Part shown: positions 1-10,455 of the stretch, piece after piece
Numbering within the stretch: the first letter of the stretch is position 1
Layout: every line of letters begins with the position of its first letter
DNA from: Cryptomeria japonica
Lineage: Eukaryota; Streptophyta; Pinopsida; Cupressales; Cupressaceae
Direction of reading: 5' to 3'
DNA: 64,000 nucleotides
Assembly (NCBI RefSeq): GCF_030272615.1
Contig: NC_081413.1
Coordinates: 183,842,951 to 183,906,950 of the forward strand
Notes under the pieces: generated by a model
What the model saw: the letters and a program-made list of their open reading frames with translations, nothing else
What the model was told of the DNA's origin: nothing
Database searches by the model: none
Position numbers and translations under genes: made by a program

Positions 1-2
1 CC

Positions 3-1934
3 TCATCAAACAATACACCCAAGGATGCAATTATCCAAGAGCTATCCATAATTGATTGCCAAGATAATCCAATCCGTGATGCACACCCTTGTCATGTTTC
101 AAAAATACAAGACCCAATGCCACCATGCACTTTATTGCCATTACCTGTTTTAGAGGACCCCATTCAAAGTCCCTCTTCCTCATGTTCAAGCATTGATTCC
201 TTGCCAAAATCCATCACAAATGTTCAAAGTGCATTTCCTTCATGCCAAAACATTGATTCCTTGTCAAAATCCCCCATGCATATCCAAAGTCCAACCCCAT
301 GTCAAGAGGATAATTTAGAGTACAAAGAAATGAGTCCTACAAAAGATCAAGATCAAGATCCCGAAACCTTATCAGCCCATCCAATTGTTGACCAGGACCC
401 CATGTTCCCAGACATTCATGATGATTCCCCTATTCTTGTCCATCCTATCCAAAGTCTTATTGACACTCCATTCCTTGAGCAAGATCAAGATTTTTCAGTC
501 CATCCAATCCCAAACGATCCCCTTCCATTTCATGAAAAAAATGTCCTTTCAAATCCCATTGACATTCCACTTCCTCAGCAAGATCAAGATATCCCTTCCA
601 TCCTTTCCGATGATCCCATTGAAAGTCCAGAGCGAAGCACCTTTAAAGAGGATTCCAATGATCTTCCTCCTTGTCAAGATCAAATTATTCCTTCAGATCC
701 TCCACAAGATCCACTTGTTCCCCCATCTCCTTGTCTTAATGGTCCATATACACTCTAAGGTCTCATTTCTTTTGATGATCCCATTATTTCTCCCATTCCA
801 TCTATTGAAGAGCCTATCATTGAACCATGTCCACTACACAATCCTAGTCCCCCTCATGATCCTGATACCCCTCATGATTCTAACGTGTCAGTGCAAGATG
901 TTCATGAACCCTTGACATTAACAATGGGTTCTTCCTCTTTGGTCCAATCTGATCCACTTCAAGATCTCATTATTTCTCTCATATCATATCCACCTCATAA
1001 TGGACTCGCATCTTCTTCCCAAAGAAAAGAGTATCCTACAAGTCAAGATATTCATAAAGGCAAAGGAGTAGATCTCCGTAAGCAAGCATCCCTTCATGTT
1101 AAAGAAAATATTAAGGGTCATGGCCTTAGTGAAATTCCTCAAGACGTGGGTACCCCTACTAAATCCAACATCCCTTCAAAATCCAAACATATCCCTTCTC
1201 CATCATACCTTCCATCCATCTTAGGTCCTTATATCCCTTTGTCCTCTATGCAAGGTCAGCAAAAGCACACATCCTTGAGTAAATTTCATCAATCCAAAAG
1301 AACTCCATTTCATTCCTATCCACCCATGCATTCCTTTCCCCCTCCAAGCAATTTGGATGCCAAGCATAACAGTCATAAGTCTAAAAATCCACATGTATTC
1401 AAGGATCAACATGTCCAATCTAATCGACATGTCAAAACAAAGAACAATATGAGCCGAAAAGAAAAGGAAAAATCCAAAAGGCTAGAAAGGCCCACTGAGC
1501 AAAATAAAGCAAAGTCAAAATATATATGGGTTCCTAAATCCCTTATCCAAGCAATGCACTCCAAGGAACCACAAAAGCATGAAAAATCAAAAACCATGTG
1601 GATCCCCAAGAAGCTCCTTGAAGCACAAAAAGAACAACCCAGATTGGCATCTAAAATTGTTGTTCCTCCATCCAAACCTTCCAAGTCTATTTCTCCACCA
1701 CCTTCTTCATCCGTTTTGGGCCCTTATGTCCCAAAATCCATAGTCGTTCCTTCATCAAAATCTCAATATCCAAAATACATTTGTCCTCCATCAGTCCATC
1801 ACCCGTCAAGGTGTGTGCCAATGTCGATCTTGCCAACATTTCCATCCAATGAAACCCAATTCTTCCAGTACCCTATCCATTATCCAATGCATATTTTCCA
1901 TCCTTCGATCCCTTTGATCCAATCCTTTGCATAA
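3..1934 (+). pseudogene. Pro/Ser/Asp-rich ORF of the gypsy element, one internal stop
   Basis: One frame runs from the window edge to a TAA at 1932-1934, broken only by a TAA at 756-758 that reads as a Gln codon change. The first 290 codons are low complexity, full of Asp-Pro-Ile and Gln-Asp-Gln-Asp motifs. The last part is Lys/Ser-rich and basic, with a twice-repeated motif (YIWVPKSLIQA near 1530 and TMWIPKKLLEA near 1595). There is no zinc knuckle, protease, RT or integrase motif. Its place upstream of the 3' LTR suggests an extra ORF, as seen in some Tat elements. Function is unknown; the basic C-terminus could bind nucleic acid, which is speculation. Confidence 0.55.
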
Positions 1935-2897
1935 ATCCTTGCCTTAGTTTCATCTCATTTTCCATGTCCTTATTCTACCAACGTCTTTGAGCATACTTTT
2001 AAAGGTTATGGTCCATTTTTTTTTCAAGGCTACTATCCAAACAAAAAGATGCTTGGGTCCTTCTTCCATCCCATATCATGTGTCCATCTTCTATTGAAAA
2101 AGTCAAAGTCAAAAAGAAAAGAAAAAAAAAAGTGAGAAAAAAGACAAAAAAAAAGAAAAAAAATGTAACGCAAAAAATAATTCATCCATTGGTGAAAACC
2201 TGGCAAATAGGCGCCTTGGGCAAGTACCGTGATGAAAACCTGGCAAACAGGCATCATGCGTAATCTGTGAACTTCTTGCACACCACACTTGGGGGTAGGT
2301 TCCTCCTTCATATCCTATTGCCCTTCATTATCCTATCACACCCATGTCATTACCCCTTCTTGTCCTATCATCCTTCATGTACATATCCCGTTTTCCACCT
2401 TTGATCTTGACAAGGCTAATGATCTTCATGAGCATCATGCATCTTGTTTGCAGATTTTAGTCCATCATAGCTTTTGGTCTTTATCCATTTGCTTATTATA
2501 ACCTTTCATCCATATTCCTTGGCTTATTGCAACTTTCTACCACTATCCCGTATCCTATCCCGACCTTCAGTCCATGTCCCTTATCCTATCCATATCATAT
2601 CACTATCCATACACTCTTTTTCATTCCTTGATTTTGATCTGACATAAGGACGCAAAATTTAAACATGGTTTCAAAAACCTCTTGACATGTCCCTCATGCC
2701 ATGTTCTTGCTTTACATTGTCATATCCAGTCTCTTGTCCCATCATGCAATAGCCCTTGAAAATTGCATCCGTATTGTCTCCATAATAAAAGGCCTTTGTC
2801 TTCCCTCTATCCACCATCATTTCAGCAAGCCTCTTTATTCACCTGTCATATTCCTTTCCTTGCTAGACATTGGGGGCAAAATCTCAAAAACATTTAA
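1935..2897 (+). other. 3' non-coding region of the gypsy element
   Basis: No credible gene here. It holds a purine-rich tract at about 2094-2165 and two tandem copies of a GAAAACCTGGCAAAYAGG-type motif at about 2195-2220 and 2232-2256. From memory, similar GTGAAAACC-type motifs occur downstream of the coding region in plant gypsy elements. The Lys-rich and Phe-rich short ORFs here are products of the A-rich tract. Confidence 0.5.
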
Positions 2898-3235
2898 AAA
2901 TGTCCTGAAAAAATCTCAAAAACATTTTAAAATGTCCTGAAAAAAATAATAAAAATTGAAAAATGTCCTGAAAAAATCATAAAAAATTGAAAAATGTCCT
3001 GAAATAATACAAAAAAATCAAATAATGTCCTGAAATAAAAATCATAAAAATTGAAAAATGTCCTGAAATAATACAAAAAAATCAAATAATGTCCTGAAAT
3101 AAAAATCATAAAAATTGAAAAATGTCCTGAAAAAATCTCTAAAAATTGAAAAAATGTCCTGGAAAAAATCCAAAACATTGAAAAATGTCCTGAATAAAAT
3201 CCAAAAAAAATCAAATAATGTTCTGAAAAAATCCA
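2898..3235 (+). repeat. Tandem array, 11 units of about 31 bp
   Basis: The word TGTCCTGA (once TGTTCTGA) recurs at about 2901, 2933, 2964, 2995, 3026, 3059, 3090, 3123, 3155, 3186 and 3219. A-rich spacers ending in ATTGAAAAA or ATCAAATAA separate the words. Units 4-5 and 6-7 repeat as a nearly identical 63-bp pair, so there is a higher-order step. The array lies in the 3' non-coding part of the gypsy element, where Tat/Ogre elements are known to carry tandem repeats that can seed satellites. Confidence 0.9.
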
Positions 3236-4029
3236 AAAACAATTTCTTTGGCATTTTGCATTTTGTTAATAAATGATCCCTTTGCGCATAGACAGATCAC
3301 TGAGCATCCCTCCAACGACACACAATCCAACACTGTGCTTTAATGAAATCATGCATTAACAGATGAACTTTTCCATCAAACCAAACATTCAAATTGATCA
3401 ACATTGTCTTCTCAATCGAAACTCCATATCATTTGTCCTTGTCACTACTATCATGGGTCTTATATAGGGTATGGTATACTCGAAACCAGACTGTGTCCTG
3501 TCTTAGACGGGGTACCACATGTCCTGAAACCAGACAGCATGATCGTCCTATCAGCACTTTCAACTCTTGACAATGAAGATCAAGATGTTTGTTTGATTTG
3601 TTGGAATTTGTGCATCTTATCTTTTTAAATGATTTATCTTTGGCTTTGATCATGTTCCTATGTTGCTCGATGATGTCACTGAGTGATTTAGAGTGACCAG
3701 GATGGCTCATGGTCCCTTTCCTTTCTTTGATTGTGATTGTCGTTTGTCTGTGATGTGTTTGTCTTTTACAAAAAGGGTTGCATTTCAGCTCTGGCCTTCA
3801 ATGCCATGATGCTACGCATCCATTTTGCTATATCAAATAAAGGTTCTCACCTACTTATGTGCATATGTGAAAGCAAGATTTCCTTCATCTCTAACTATCC
3901 TCTGTCTAATTTCTTCTTACTAACATTTCTTCTGTCAGTCTTGGCAGTCCGTTTGAACCTATCATTTTCTATCATTCTTATCGATCAATTGGCCTCTTTT
4001 CTACATGTTTCCGGCCAATTCCTCGAGGG
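3236..4029 (+). other. Gypsy 3' non-coding region, no gene seen
   Basis: T/C-rich sequence without a convincing ORF. A short direct repeat (GAAACCAGAC at about 3482 and 3526) is visible. It bridges the 31-bp array and the repeats just before the polypurine tract. Confidence 0.5.
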
Positions 4030-4131
4030 GGCATGCACATGTCATTGTTATTGTCTGGGGAATTTTCATATGTCATTGTTATTGTCTGGGGCATTTTCAT
4101 GTGTCATTATCATTGTCTAGGGCATTTTCAT
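4030..4131 (+). repeat. Three tandem copies of about 33 bp
   Basis: The block TGTCATTGTTATTGTCTGGG followed by NATTTTCATN is repeated three times with few changes. It sits 40 bp upstream of the polypurine tract in the same gypsy element. Confidence 0.8.
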
Positions 4132-4170
4132 TACTGTTCTTTGAAACAACACTTAAAATCGCATTGTCTC

Positions 4171-4184
4171 AAAGAGGGGCAAAA
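4171..4184 (+). promoter_or_regulatory. Polypurine tract of the gypsy element
   Basis: AAAGAGGGGCAAAA lies directly against the LTR start TGTAGACACC. A purine run ending at the TG of a 3' LTR is the expected primer for plus-strand DNA synthesis. Confidence 0.8.
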
Positions 4185-5382
4185 TGTAGACACCTAAAAA
4201 TGGTCAACGCTTGCGGAGTCATACTTTAACATTTGCGCATTGCCTCATTTTAGGTTTTTGCATCGCATTAACATTTCTCCTATGTCACGCACTTGGTTTT
4301 TATCATTTGCGAGCATCGAGTCATTCTTCTACATTCTTCATTCATCTCGCTTTCGAATTTGGTCTTGTCGACAACAATCTTCAATCATGATTTTGGTCGA
4401 TCTTTGTCCTTGTCAATCTTGTCATATTGCGATCGATTCGTCATCGATCCTTGTCCTTTTCAATCATCTCAATTTGGTCAATTTGTCATTGATTTTTGTC
4501 AACCAACCTCAATCAAATCATTTATCAACACTGGTCATTTATCAATTCAAAATCATGATCGAATCGATATCAGCTATCCTTTGTCAAGACCTAATTGTCA
4601 TCCTTGCATTTCTAATTCATCTTCCAAGGTTTTATGATTTGTTCATTTAATCTTGTTTGGCATTTTCCCTCTAGGTTAAATAATTTATTTATTTATCCTA
4701 AGTCTTCTTGTCACAATTAAATGTTTATTTAATTGGCTAATTAATTTCCTCCTATTTTTGTAAATTAATTAATGAATGAGAAATTATTAATTAATTTACC
4801 TATTTTTCATCAAATTCCTAATTTCTCCTAAATTCCTAAATGTCTATTTCTATTTCAAATTCATGTCATAAATCCTTGCATAGAAATTTGTCATAATTTG
4901 TCATAAATTGTCATAAATCCTTGCATAGCAATTTGTCATAGACATGTCATAATTTTGCTATTCTTGATTTGAATTTCCATTTGAATCACTATCATGCTAA
5001 TTTGTTCATCTCTCCAATTTGTCTATAAATTGGATGAGTTTCTTCAATCAAATCCCTACCCCCCTAATCAGATTATTGAATTTCTAATCAATCACGCTTC
5101 GAGTACTTTTGAGCAATTTTCTTACCTACTTGCTTTCAATCATGTATGTGCACTTGTAGGTGAAATCCACAACCAAACTATTTGAAGAGGAAAGAAGAAC
5201 AATGGAGCCACATGAAGGAAGCATTCATATCCATGTTTGGTTTGCATAGTATTTACTTTTGAATGTTTTATCTTTATGTCTCTATTGAGTGTTGTTTAGG
5301 ATAGATCATTGCAATGAGCTTTCGTGATTGGGCTAGATTAGTGTTGATTTGTTTGTGATGATTTCCTATTTCCTAACGTACA
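4185..5382 (+). repeat. 3' LTR of the gypsy element
   Basis: It begins TGTAGACACC after the polypurine tract and probably ends ...GTACA where similarity to the next Copia LTR starts. Length is about 1.2 kb. A TATA box (TATAAAT, 5024-5030) fits the U3/R region. A short repeated stretch (CCTTGCATAGMAATTTGTCATA) occurs twice at about 4873-4945. The right end is set by the neighbour, since the partner LTR is outside the window. Confidence 0.7.
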
Positions 5383-5917
5383 ACATGTATAAATAAATGT
5401 AATACTCATGTGAGAGATGTATTTGTGTGCAAACAAGAAGTGTGAAGAAGTGTGAAGAAGTGCAAAAGAGCAGAGTATGTGATATGCACTTAACTGGAAT
5501 TGTAACTAGGCATGAGGAGATTCTATTCTATCAGTTAATGATCTTCCAGATGTAATCTGAATATGTTTGTAAGACAAGAATGCTTCCTAATGGTTGTAGC
5601 CCTCTTTTATTATGTGTTTTGAGCAGTGAGCTCTAGGCAGCGTGCCTGAATGCACATGCATTCCCCATTGTAATATTTCATATACTTCTAACAGGGTATC
5701 ATCATATTATGGGTAGGTTCCCACCGTGGTTTTTCTCTTAACCGGGTTTTCCACATAAAAAATATTGGTGTTATGTGTGTTAGTGATGTGGTGTTGATTT
5801 GTGTTTTCATTGTTAATTATCAGATCTAAAATTGTGTTTGAGTTAAGTAAATTTTTTGAGAAAACTAATTCACCCCCCCCCCTCCCCCACCCTTAGTTTT
5901 CTGCATTGTTGCCAACA
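5383..5917 (+). repeat. Copia LTR, 3' portion, same family as 45353-46645
   Basis: From ACATGTATAAATAAATG to ...GTTGCCAACA it matches the last 510 bp of the LTR at 45353-46645 almost base for base. The upstream part of about 780 bp is missing, so the copy starts at the TATA box. A C-run near 5873-5885 is part of the conserved plant Copia U5 pattern ATTCACCCCCC. Confidence 0.85.
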
Positions 5918-5919
5918 AG

Positions 5920-5931
5920 TGGTATCAGAGC
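5920..5931 (+). promoter_or_regulatory. tRNA-iMet primer-binding site
   Basis: TGGTATCAGAGC two bases after the LTR end is the standard plant Copia primer-binding site, complementary to the 3' end of initiator tRNA-Met. Confidence 0.9.
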
Positions 5932-5940
5932 TAATTACTC

Positions 5941-6118
5941 TGAAGAAGCTTGACCACTTGAGGTGATCCGGGACAACAACTTATAAGAAGGATAGTACAA
6001 GATTTGATGGAACAAACTACACTCTTTGGAAGAGCCGGATGGAGTGTCACTTGAGATGCATCGGTGAAGATTACTGGAAAATTACTAAAAATGTGTATAA
6101 TGTTCCTTTGAATGGTCT
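5941..6118 (+). pseudogene. Copia gag, N-terminal fragment
   Basis: The frame reads KDSTRFDGTNYTLWKSRMEC then IGEDYWKI, the hallmark start of plant Copia gag (F-G-N/Y-W-K-M, DUF4219/UBN2-type region). The AUG and first residues are degraded. It stops within VPLNG, where a very long LTR (6119) was inserted. The next residues of the same gag type (NPTTSDK) appear at 57949, right of another copy of that long LTR. Confidence 0.75.
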
Positions 6119-8010
6119 TGTTGTTATGGGGATTTTCACCCGATGCCAAGCTTTAAAACTTTGCAATCCTGTGAAACATGGGACTATTCTTAGGCTATGG
6201 GTATCCCATTGTGAGAGTAGACCTCCGAATTATAGGTTGGCTTCCTTTTAGATCACCTAAAACTAACTAATCTGATTGGAAAAAGCATAGGAGGATATGC
6301 AGAGACTAAAAAACTACTACTAGGTGATTCACCGACTAGAAAATGATTTGAAACTACTTTAAACTCACAAATTATTCAACTAATGAAGCTATTTTAACTC
6401 ACAACTCAAATATACATATTTGCAAAATTGATTCTCATGAAAGGTTAGCAATCTAATGTTCACAAAAAAGGAGAACAATGATGTTCTCACAATTTTGATG
6501 TAGTAGAATCACTAACACAATCACATACCTGCACTATAATATGTACTTTTTGTGCTAAGCATTTGAAGAAACTAAGCCAAAATGAAGGATTCTATAAAAG
6601 AATCACAAAATTTTAATCAAAATGCTTACAAAAACAACACTTAGACCAAATGTATCAAGAAGGAACTCAACTTCTTTAATGAAAACCAGGAATTTTCTGC
6701 ATTACAAATATGCTAAACTCATAAGAAATGAGTTACAAAGTAAGAACAAACTGCTGCCATTGTAGGTACAAACTCAGAACTAGAGAAAACTGATTGAAAA
6801 AGAGGGACTTATACCAAAGACCTCCTGAATTTTGGCTCTAAAAATGTAATGTGTTGTCACCTCTCTTATATCTTAGGTATGTGACTCAAAGAAAGACTCC
6901 TCAAAATAGGTACAAGGAGTCCTGATTTTACAAACCACTCCAAGAGGCTAGATATAACTAAAATTCCCTTCAAAAAATGGGTATAACTAAAAGTGACAAG
7001 GAGTCAAACCCCTAAAAACCCTCCTTGACTCAGCCTTAATCTATTTGGACTCCTTGACTGAACTCAAACTGCCAATTAGGTGGCCAATCACCTAAATTTT
7101 CTCCTCATGTTTGCAGGTTAACTCATCAATGACAAAGCCTTCTCTTTTAATTATCCCTCACAACACTCTACTTTGCATTTCAAAAATATCTTCTATCTAA
7201 AGTGATTTAAGATTATCACTTTATAATAAATATTTACAAGCTTTAATGCAAAGATAAACGAGTTTTATAAAACCCTAAAAGGCTTTACCGATTTCTTTTC
7301 ACATATGTCTTTATCAGTTGTGAATTTGATTGAAGTCATGTCTTCCATGGTCTTTTCACATATTAACAGTGGTCTTTGTGGTTTTCTTGAAGATCATAAA
7401 ACTCCAATGTGTACCCACGGGATAGTGACTATTACCCTATTCCTTTGCGTTTCTCTCTTGCTGTATGGACTGTCATGAGAACTGTTTTGGAGGTATTGGG
7501 CCAGTCTTGACCATACTTGTGTTGATATAATGAACCTTGTTCATTGTATGATTCTTCTGACCTTTGACTGATATAGTAGTAAATCAATGTCTTCAATGCT
7601 TTTATTACCAGGGCTCTTTCACTTCTCCTATTCTTTTGTGATTGAAGACAACTTTTATAGGAGGCTTCTCTAACAATGAATTTGGGTTGTTATTGGTTAT
7701 GTTTTAAGCCCTTATAGCCACTCACTATTCTAGCCTTCTCCACTGCTGGACTTACTCATGAATAGATCAATGGATTTCGATCATGAGGACATACCTATGG
7801 ATATGACTGACTTCATGAGTCCAAACTTCAATAGTATGATTTGGTACTTGAGAGAAACTACCAATATTGACATCAAAGACTTCTCTTGTACTTCATTCTT
7901 GGACTATTATGTTGTTATTATCATTTTTTCTACTTGGTATGACTATAAATGACCACTGCTGGTCATTGTTTTGTCCATGACTATAATAAGGCAGATTTGG
8001 AGTACATTTC
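6119..8010 (-). repeat. Long LTR copy A of a large retrotransposon derivative, truncated
   Basis: It starts TGTTGTTATGG and aligns from its first base with the LTR at 52670-57948, and in part with 46715-50120. Orientation is minus because the complete copy at 46715-57948 has its primer-binding site on that side. It is cut at 8010 by the chromovirus. Like copy B it lacks a 1.35-kb block present in copy C. Its left flank is the same gag codon (VPLNG) that is expected just before the right flank of copy C. Confidence 0.75.
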
Positions 8011-8919
8011 TGATAGGGAGGACCCTAGATTGCTTGATTCAGTTTGACAGACTCCAAGGCTTTCTTCCTAGCCTAACCCGGGAATGCTTCTCTTTATTCC
8101 CCTAATCCACTCTAGGTCCTCACTACCGAGGGTTGATACTCTGCACTTTGTGAATTCACTTTCGTAAATCCACTAGCTCACTAATCCACTAAATCTAACC
8201 AGACACCTTACAGGGTTTTCTCTACCATGGATTATACCTACAACTTCTCCTAAGTTGTTTTCCTCCTCATGCTTGGATCTTTCTTCCTATTGATCCCATC
8301 TTCCCCTGGTCTGAGGCTAATAGCCTAGACTCCAGTCTACCCTGCAAGTGATTCCTCTTGGTCACTGATACCTAGCCGGGCTATCATCATTCTTGCCTAG
8401 GGCCAGTTTGCTGAAATGGCCAACACCATTCCCTGGTCTGCTACAAAAAGAACTCTATTGTACATGGCTGGCTCTTCTTGACCACCTCCAATAGTCCTGT
8501 GGATCCCACGATGGAGAATCAAGACAGAGACATGTTTACAATTGCTTGTCACCAACAAAAAAACACAAAACAAAAAGATAACTTTATCTATAGAGCCGAG
8601 CTTGGCATGACTTCAAAATTGGAACTCACAAAAAATAGAAAAGTAACATCTACTCTATCACACTGGCATTTAAATATTTAAGTCATTATTTACGGTTTTT
8701 AAACAAAAATTGAACTCTGAGAAAGAAACTAGAAAATGGTCTTCAAATTGTTATTCAAAAGATGTTCTTGTTCACCCTATCCAACCTCCTTCTAACCTCT
8801 ATACAAAATGCCCATTGGGTCTTTTATAGCCTCTATGACATGTCATGAAACTTCCCTAATGGATAAGATCAAACTCGACACAATCGGTTTCCTATTGTAA
8901 CTGTCTTTCAATTTCCATT

Positions 8920-9250
8920 GGGTCATCGAGTTAGCACCAAAACACTTACATCGACATTTGATGGTAGTTTACAACTCACTTGCTTTTCTATTGGGTCATC
9001 AGAGTAGCCTCAAAACACTTACTTTGATGTACGATGATATTTTACACTTTGCACACTTCCACATTGGTTTCCATCGGGTCATTAGAATAGCATTAAAACA
9101 CTCTTACCGATGGTCGATGGTGCGCTCCCAATAGAATGCTTTCCCATCAGGTTATTGGCGTATCCTAAAACACCTCTTGTCGATGGTCGATGGTGCACTC
9201 CAAACCATATGCTTTCCCATCGAGTTATCGGGTGGCACAAAAACTAGTTA
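8920..9250 (-). repeat. About five degenerate units of about 65 bp inside the LTR
   Basis: The words CATYGGGTCATCG/AGAGTAG...AAAACACT and CGATGGTCGATGGTGC recur at roughly 60-70 bp spacing. Divergence between units is high, so the array is old or was imperfect from the start. Confidence 0.6.
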
Positions 9251-9273
9251 TGTCAATACCCAATGGCTCCACT

Positions 9274-9541
9274 TCGACTCGCTCTGCTCGCTGACTTCTC
9301 GCTGGGTCCTACCATGGTCACCAAGTCACAGGAGATAAACCTTGTGCAACTTGCCATAATGGTATAGCAACTGACATTGATCAACTCAGGAATTGTGTGC
9401 CTGTTAGTCGCTCTGCTCACTGACTTCTCACTGGGTCCCACCATGGTCGCCAAGTCGCGGGAGATAAACCTCGAGTACCTTTCCATAGTAGTATAGCGAC
9501 CGACGTTGATCAACCCGAGACTTTCTCACCCGTTAGCTGGA
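9274..9541 (-). repeat. Two tandem copies of about 134 bp in the chromovirus LTR
   Basis: CGCTCTGCTCRCTGACTTCT begins both copies (about 9278 and 9410). They continue with TGGGTCC, ACCATGGTC and GGAGATAAACCT at equal spacing. A weaker third start follows near 9570. The short minus ORF over this stretch is a by-product of the repeat. Confidence 0.8.
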
Positions 9542-9775
9542 AAATACTCCCGTTGATATCCAATGGTTTCACTTTGACTCGCTCCAACCGCTGGCGACTT
9601 CATCGAGGTAAGTCTCGCCAAAAACATGAATTTCAAAAAGAAAACAAGAATGCACTCCAAGCTCTGAACATACAACCTAATGGACTAGAACCAGTCCTTA
9701 TGCCAAATTGCCAAAATTGCAAAGGGTTTTTCATCACCCTTAGGTTCTCCTGCACCATACTCCTGACACGAAAAA

Positions 9776-10450
9776 TCAAGTCCCCCCTGGGGGCGGCAAG
9801 GCAACATCAATGCCCAGTCTTTTAAAATCGGATTCTACAACCCAAGTGGCTTCAGCTTCAAGTAAGTTGTGCCACTTGATTAAGTGTTCCATATACACGC
9901 CATGCCTCATTTTCTTCTTCACCCTGGAATCTAAAATCTATTCCGCTTGTGGTTTAGAAATGGGTGGTACTGGAACATCACTGAGAGTAGTTTCCCCTTC
10001 TAGATTCGGTTCATCAGGCACTACTACGGGACCTTTAAATTGAACCAAGTCTTGGACATTAAACATAGGGGACAATGCCAAATATGTGGGTAAATCTACC
10101 TTATAAGCATTGGAGCCATACTTAGCCAAAATATTGCAAGGTTCTATTCTCCTCATCTGAAGCTTACTAGGGACTCCCTTCTACAATCTTGCCTTGTTAA
10201 GATGTACCATAACTAGGTCTCCCACTACAAATTGAATGTCTTTTCTCCTCTCATCTGCTTTAGCCTTAATCCTCTTCATAGTGTCGATCAATGTTTTCTG
10301 CACTTGCTCATGCACCTCTTTCATAGACTGAGTAAAATCCTCTGCATGTCCACTTCTTCCTTCCAGGCTTCCCAAATCTCGAAGTTCACAAACACTATGT
10401 GGGTGGAGTCCATAAACAATCTCAAAAGGACTTCTTACTTGCTTTCTCAC
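9776..10450 (-). pseudogene. Chromovirus pol C-terminus: integrase end plus chromodomain
   Basis: One frame with two TAG stops (10181-10183 and 9938-9940). The upstream part reads SPFEIVYGLHP, then an amphipathic KRIKAKADERR segment and VGDLVMVHLNK, the GPY/F-type C-terminal region of gypsy integrase. Then come NAYKVDLPTYL and SPMFNVQDLV. After the second stop comes a chromodomain with ILDSRVKKK, EHLIKWHNL, EATWVVESDF. Chromoviral integrases use this domain to choose chromatin targets. The stop is TGA within the LTR. The reverse transcriptase and catalytic core are missing. Confidence 0.85.
9779..9794 (-). promoter_or_regulatory. Chromovirus polypurine tract
   Basis: The minus strand reads GCCCCCAGGGGGGACT directly before the LTR start TGATTTTT. 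It overlaps the last codons of pol, as is usual in chromoviruses. Confidence 0.75.
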
Positions 10451-10455
10451 TGCCG

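Larger units (their letters stand above)
1..5382 (+). mobile_element. Ty3/gypsy-type LTR retrotransposon, 3' part (Tat-like)
   Basis: This is the 3' end of a plus-strand LTR element whose 5' part lies outside the window. In order it holds a long degenerate reading frame, about 2.2 kb of non-coding DNA with tandem repeats, a polypurine tract and a 3' LTR starting TGTAGACACC. An extra ORF far from pol, a long repeat-bearing 3' region and this LTR start recall the Tat/Ogre lineage of plant gypsy elements, but no pol domain is in the window, so the lineage is inference. It ends against a Copia LTR that begins at its TATA box, so it probably inserted there. Confidence 0.65.
8011..9778 (-). repeat. 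Chromovirus 3' LTR
   Basis: On the minus strand it runs from TGATTTTTCG (9778) to ...CCCTATCA (8011), about 1.77 kb. The pol stop codon TGA is the first three bases of the LTR. The boundary at 8011 is exact because homology of copy A to copies B and C stops there. The 67-aa frame at 8478-8681 has no recognisable content. Confidence 0.75.
8011..10455 (-). mobile_element. Ty3/gypsy chromovirus, 3' part
   Basis: A minus-strand element inserted in long LTR copy A. Reading leftward it holds the integrase C-terminal region, a chromodomain, a polypurine tract and a 3' LTR. The target duplication would be atttc (8006-8010), but the other end is missing: at about 10455 the integrase frame breaks off into an unrelated, also truncated, Copia LTR. 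Confidence 0.8.

Noticed and set aside
2078-2263. Lys-rich small ORF
   Set aside because: Translation of an A-rich tract; no context or homology.
2898-3235. Regular repeats resembling a CRISPR array
   Set aside because: Units are contiguous A-rich tandem repeats without unique spacers, inside a plant retrotransposon.
2927-3254. Phe-rich minus-strand ORFs of 70-95 aa
   Set aside because: Direct products of the 31-bp repeat read in different frames (FRTFF repeats).
3404-4229. Several ORFs of 70-127 aa on both strands
   Set aside because: Non-coding 3' region of the gypsy element; overlapping frames with no motif.
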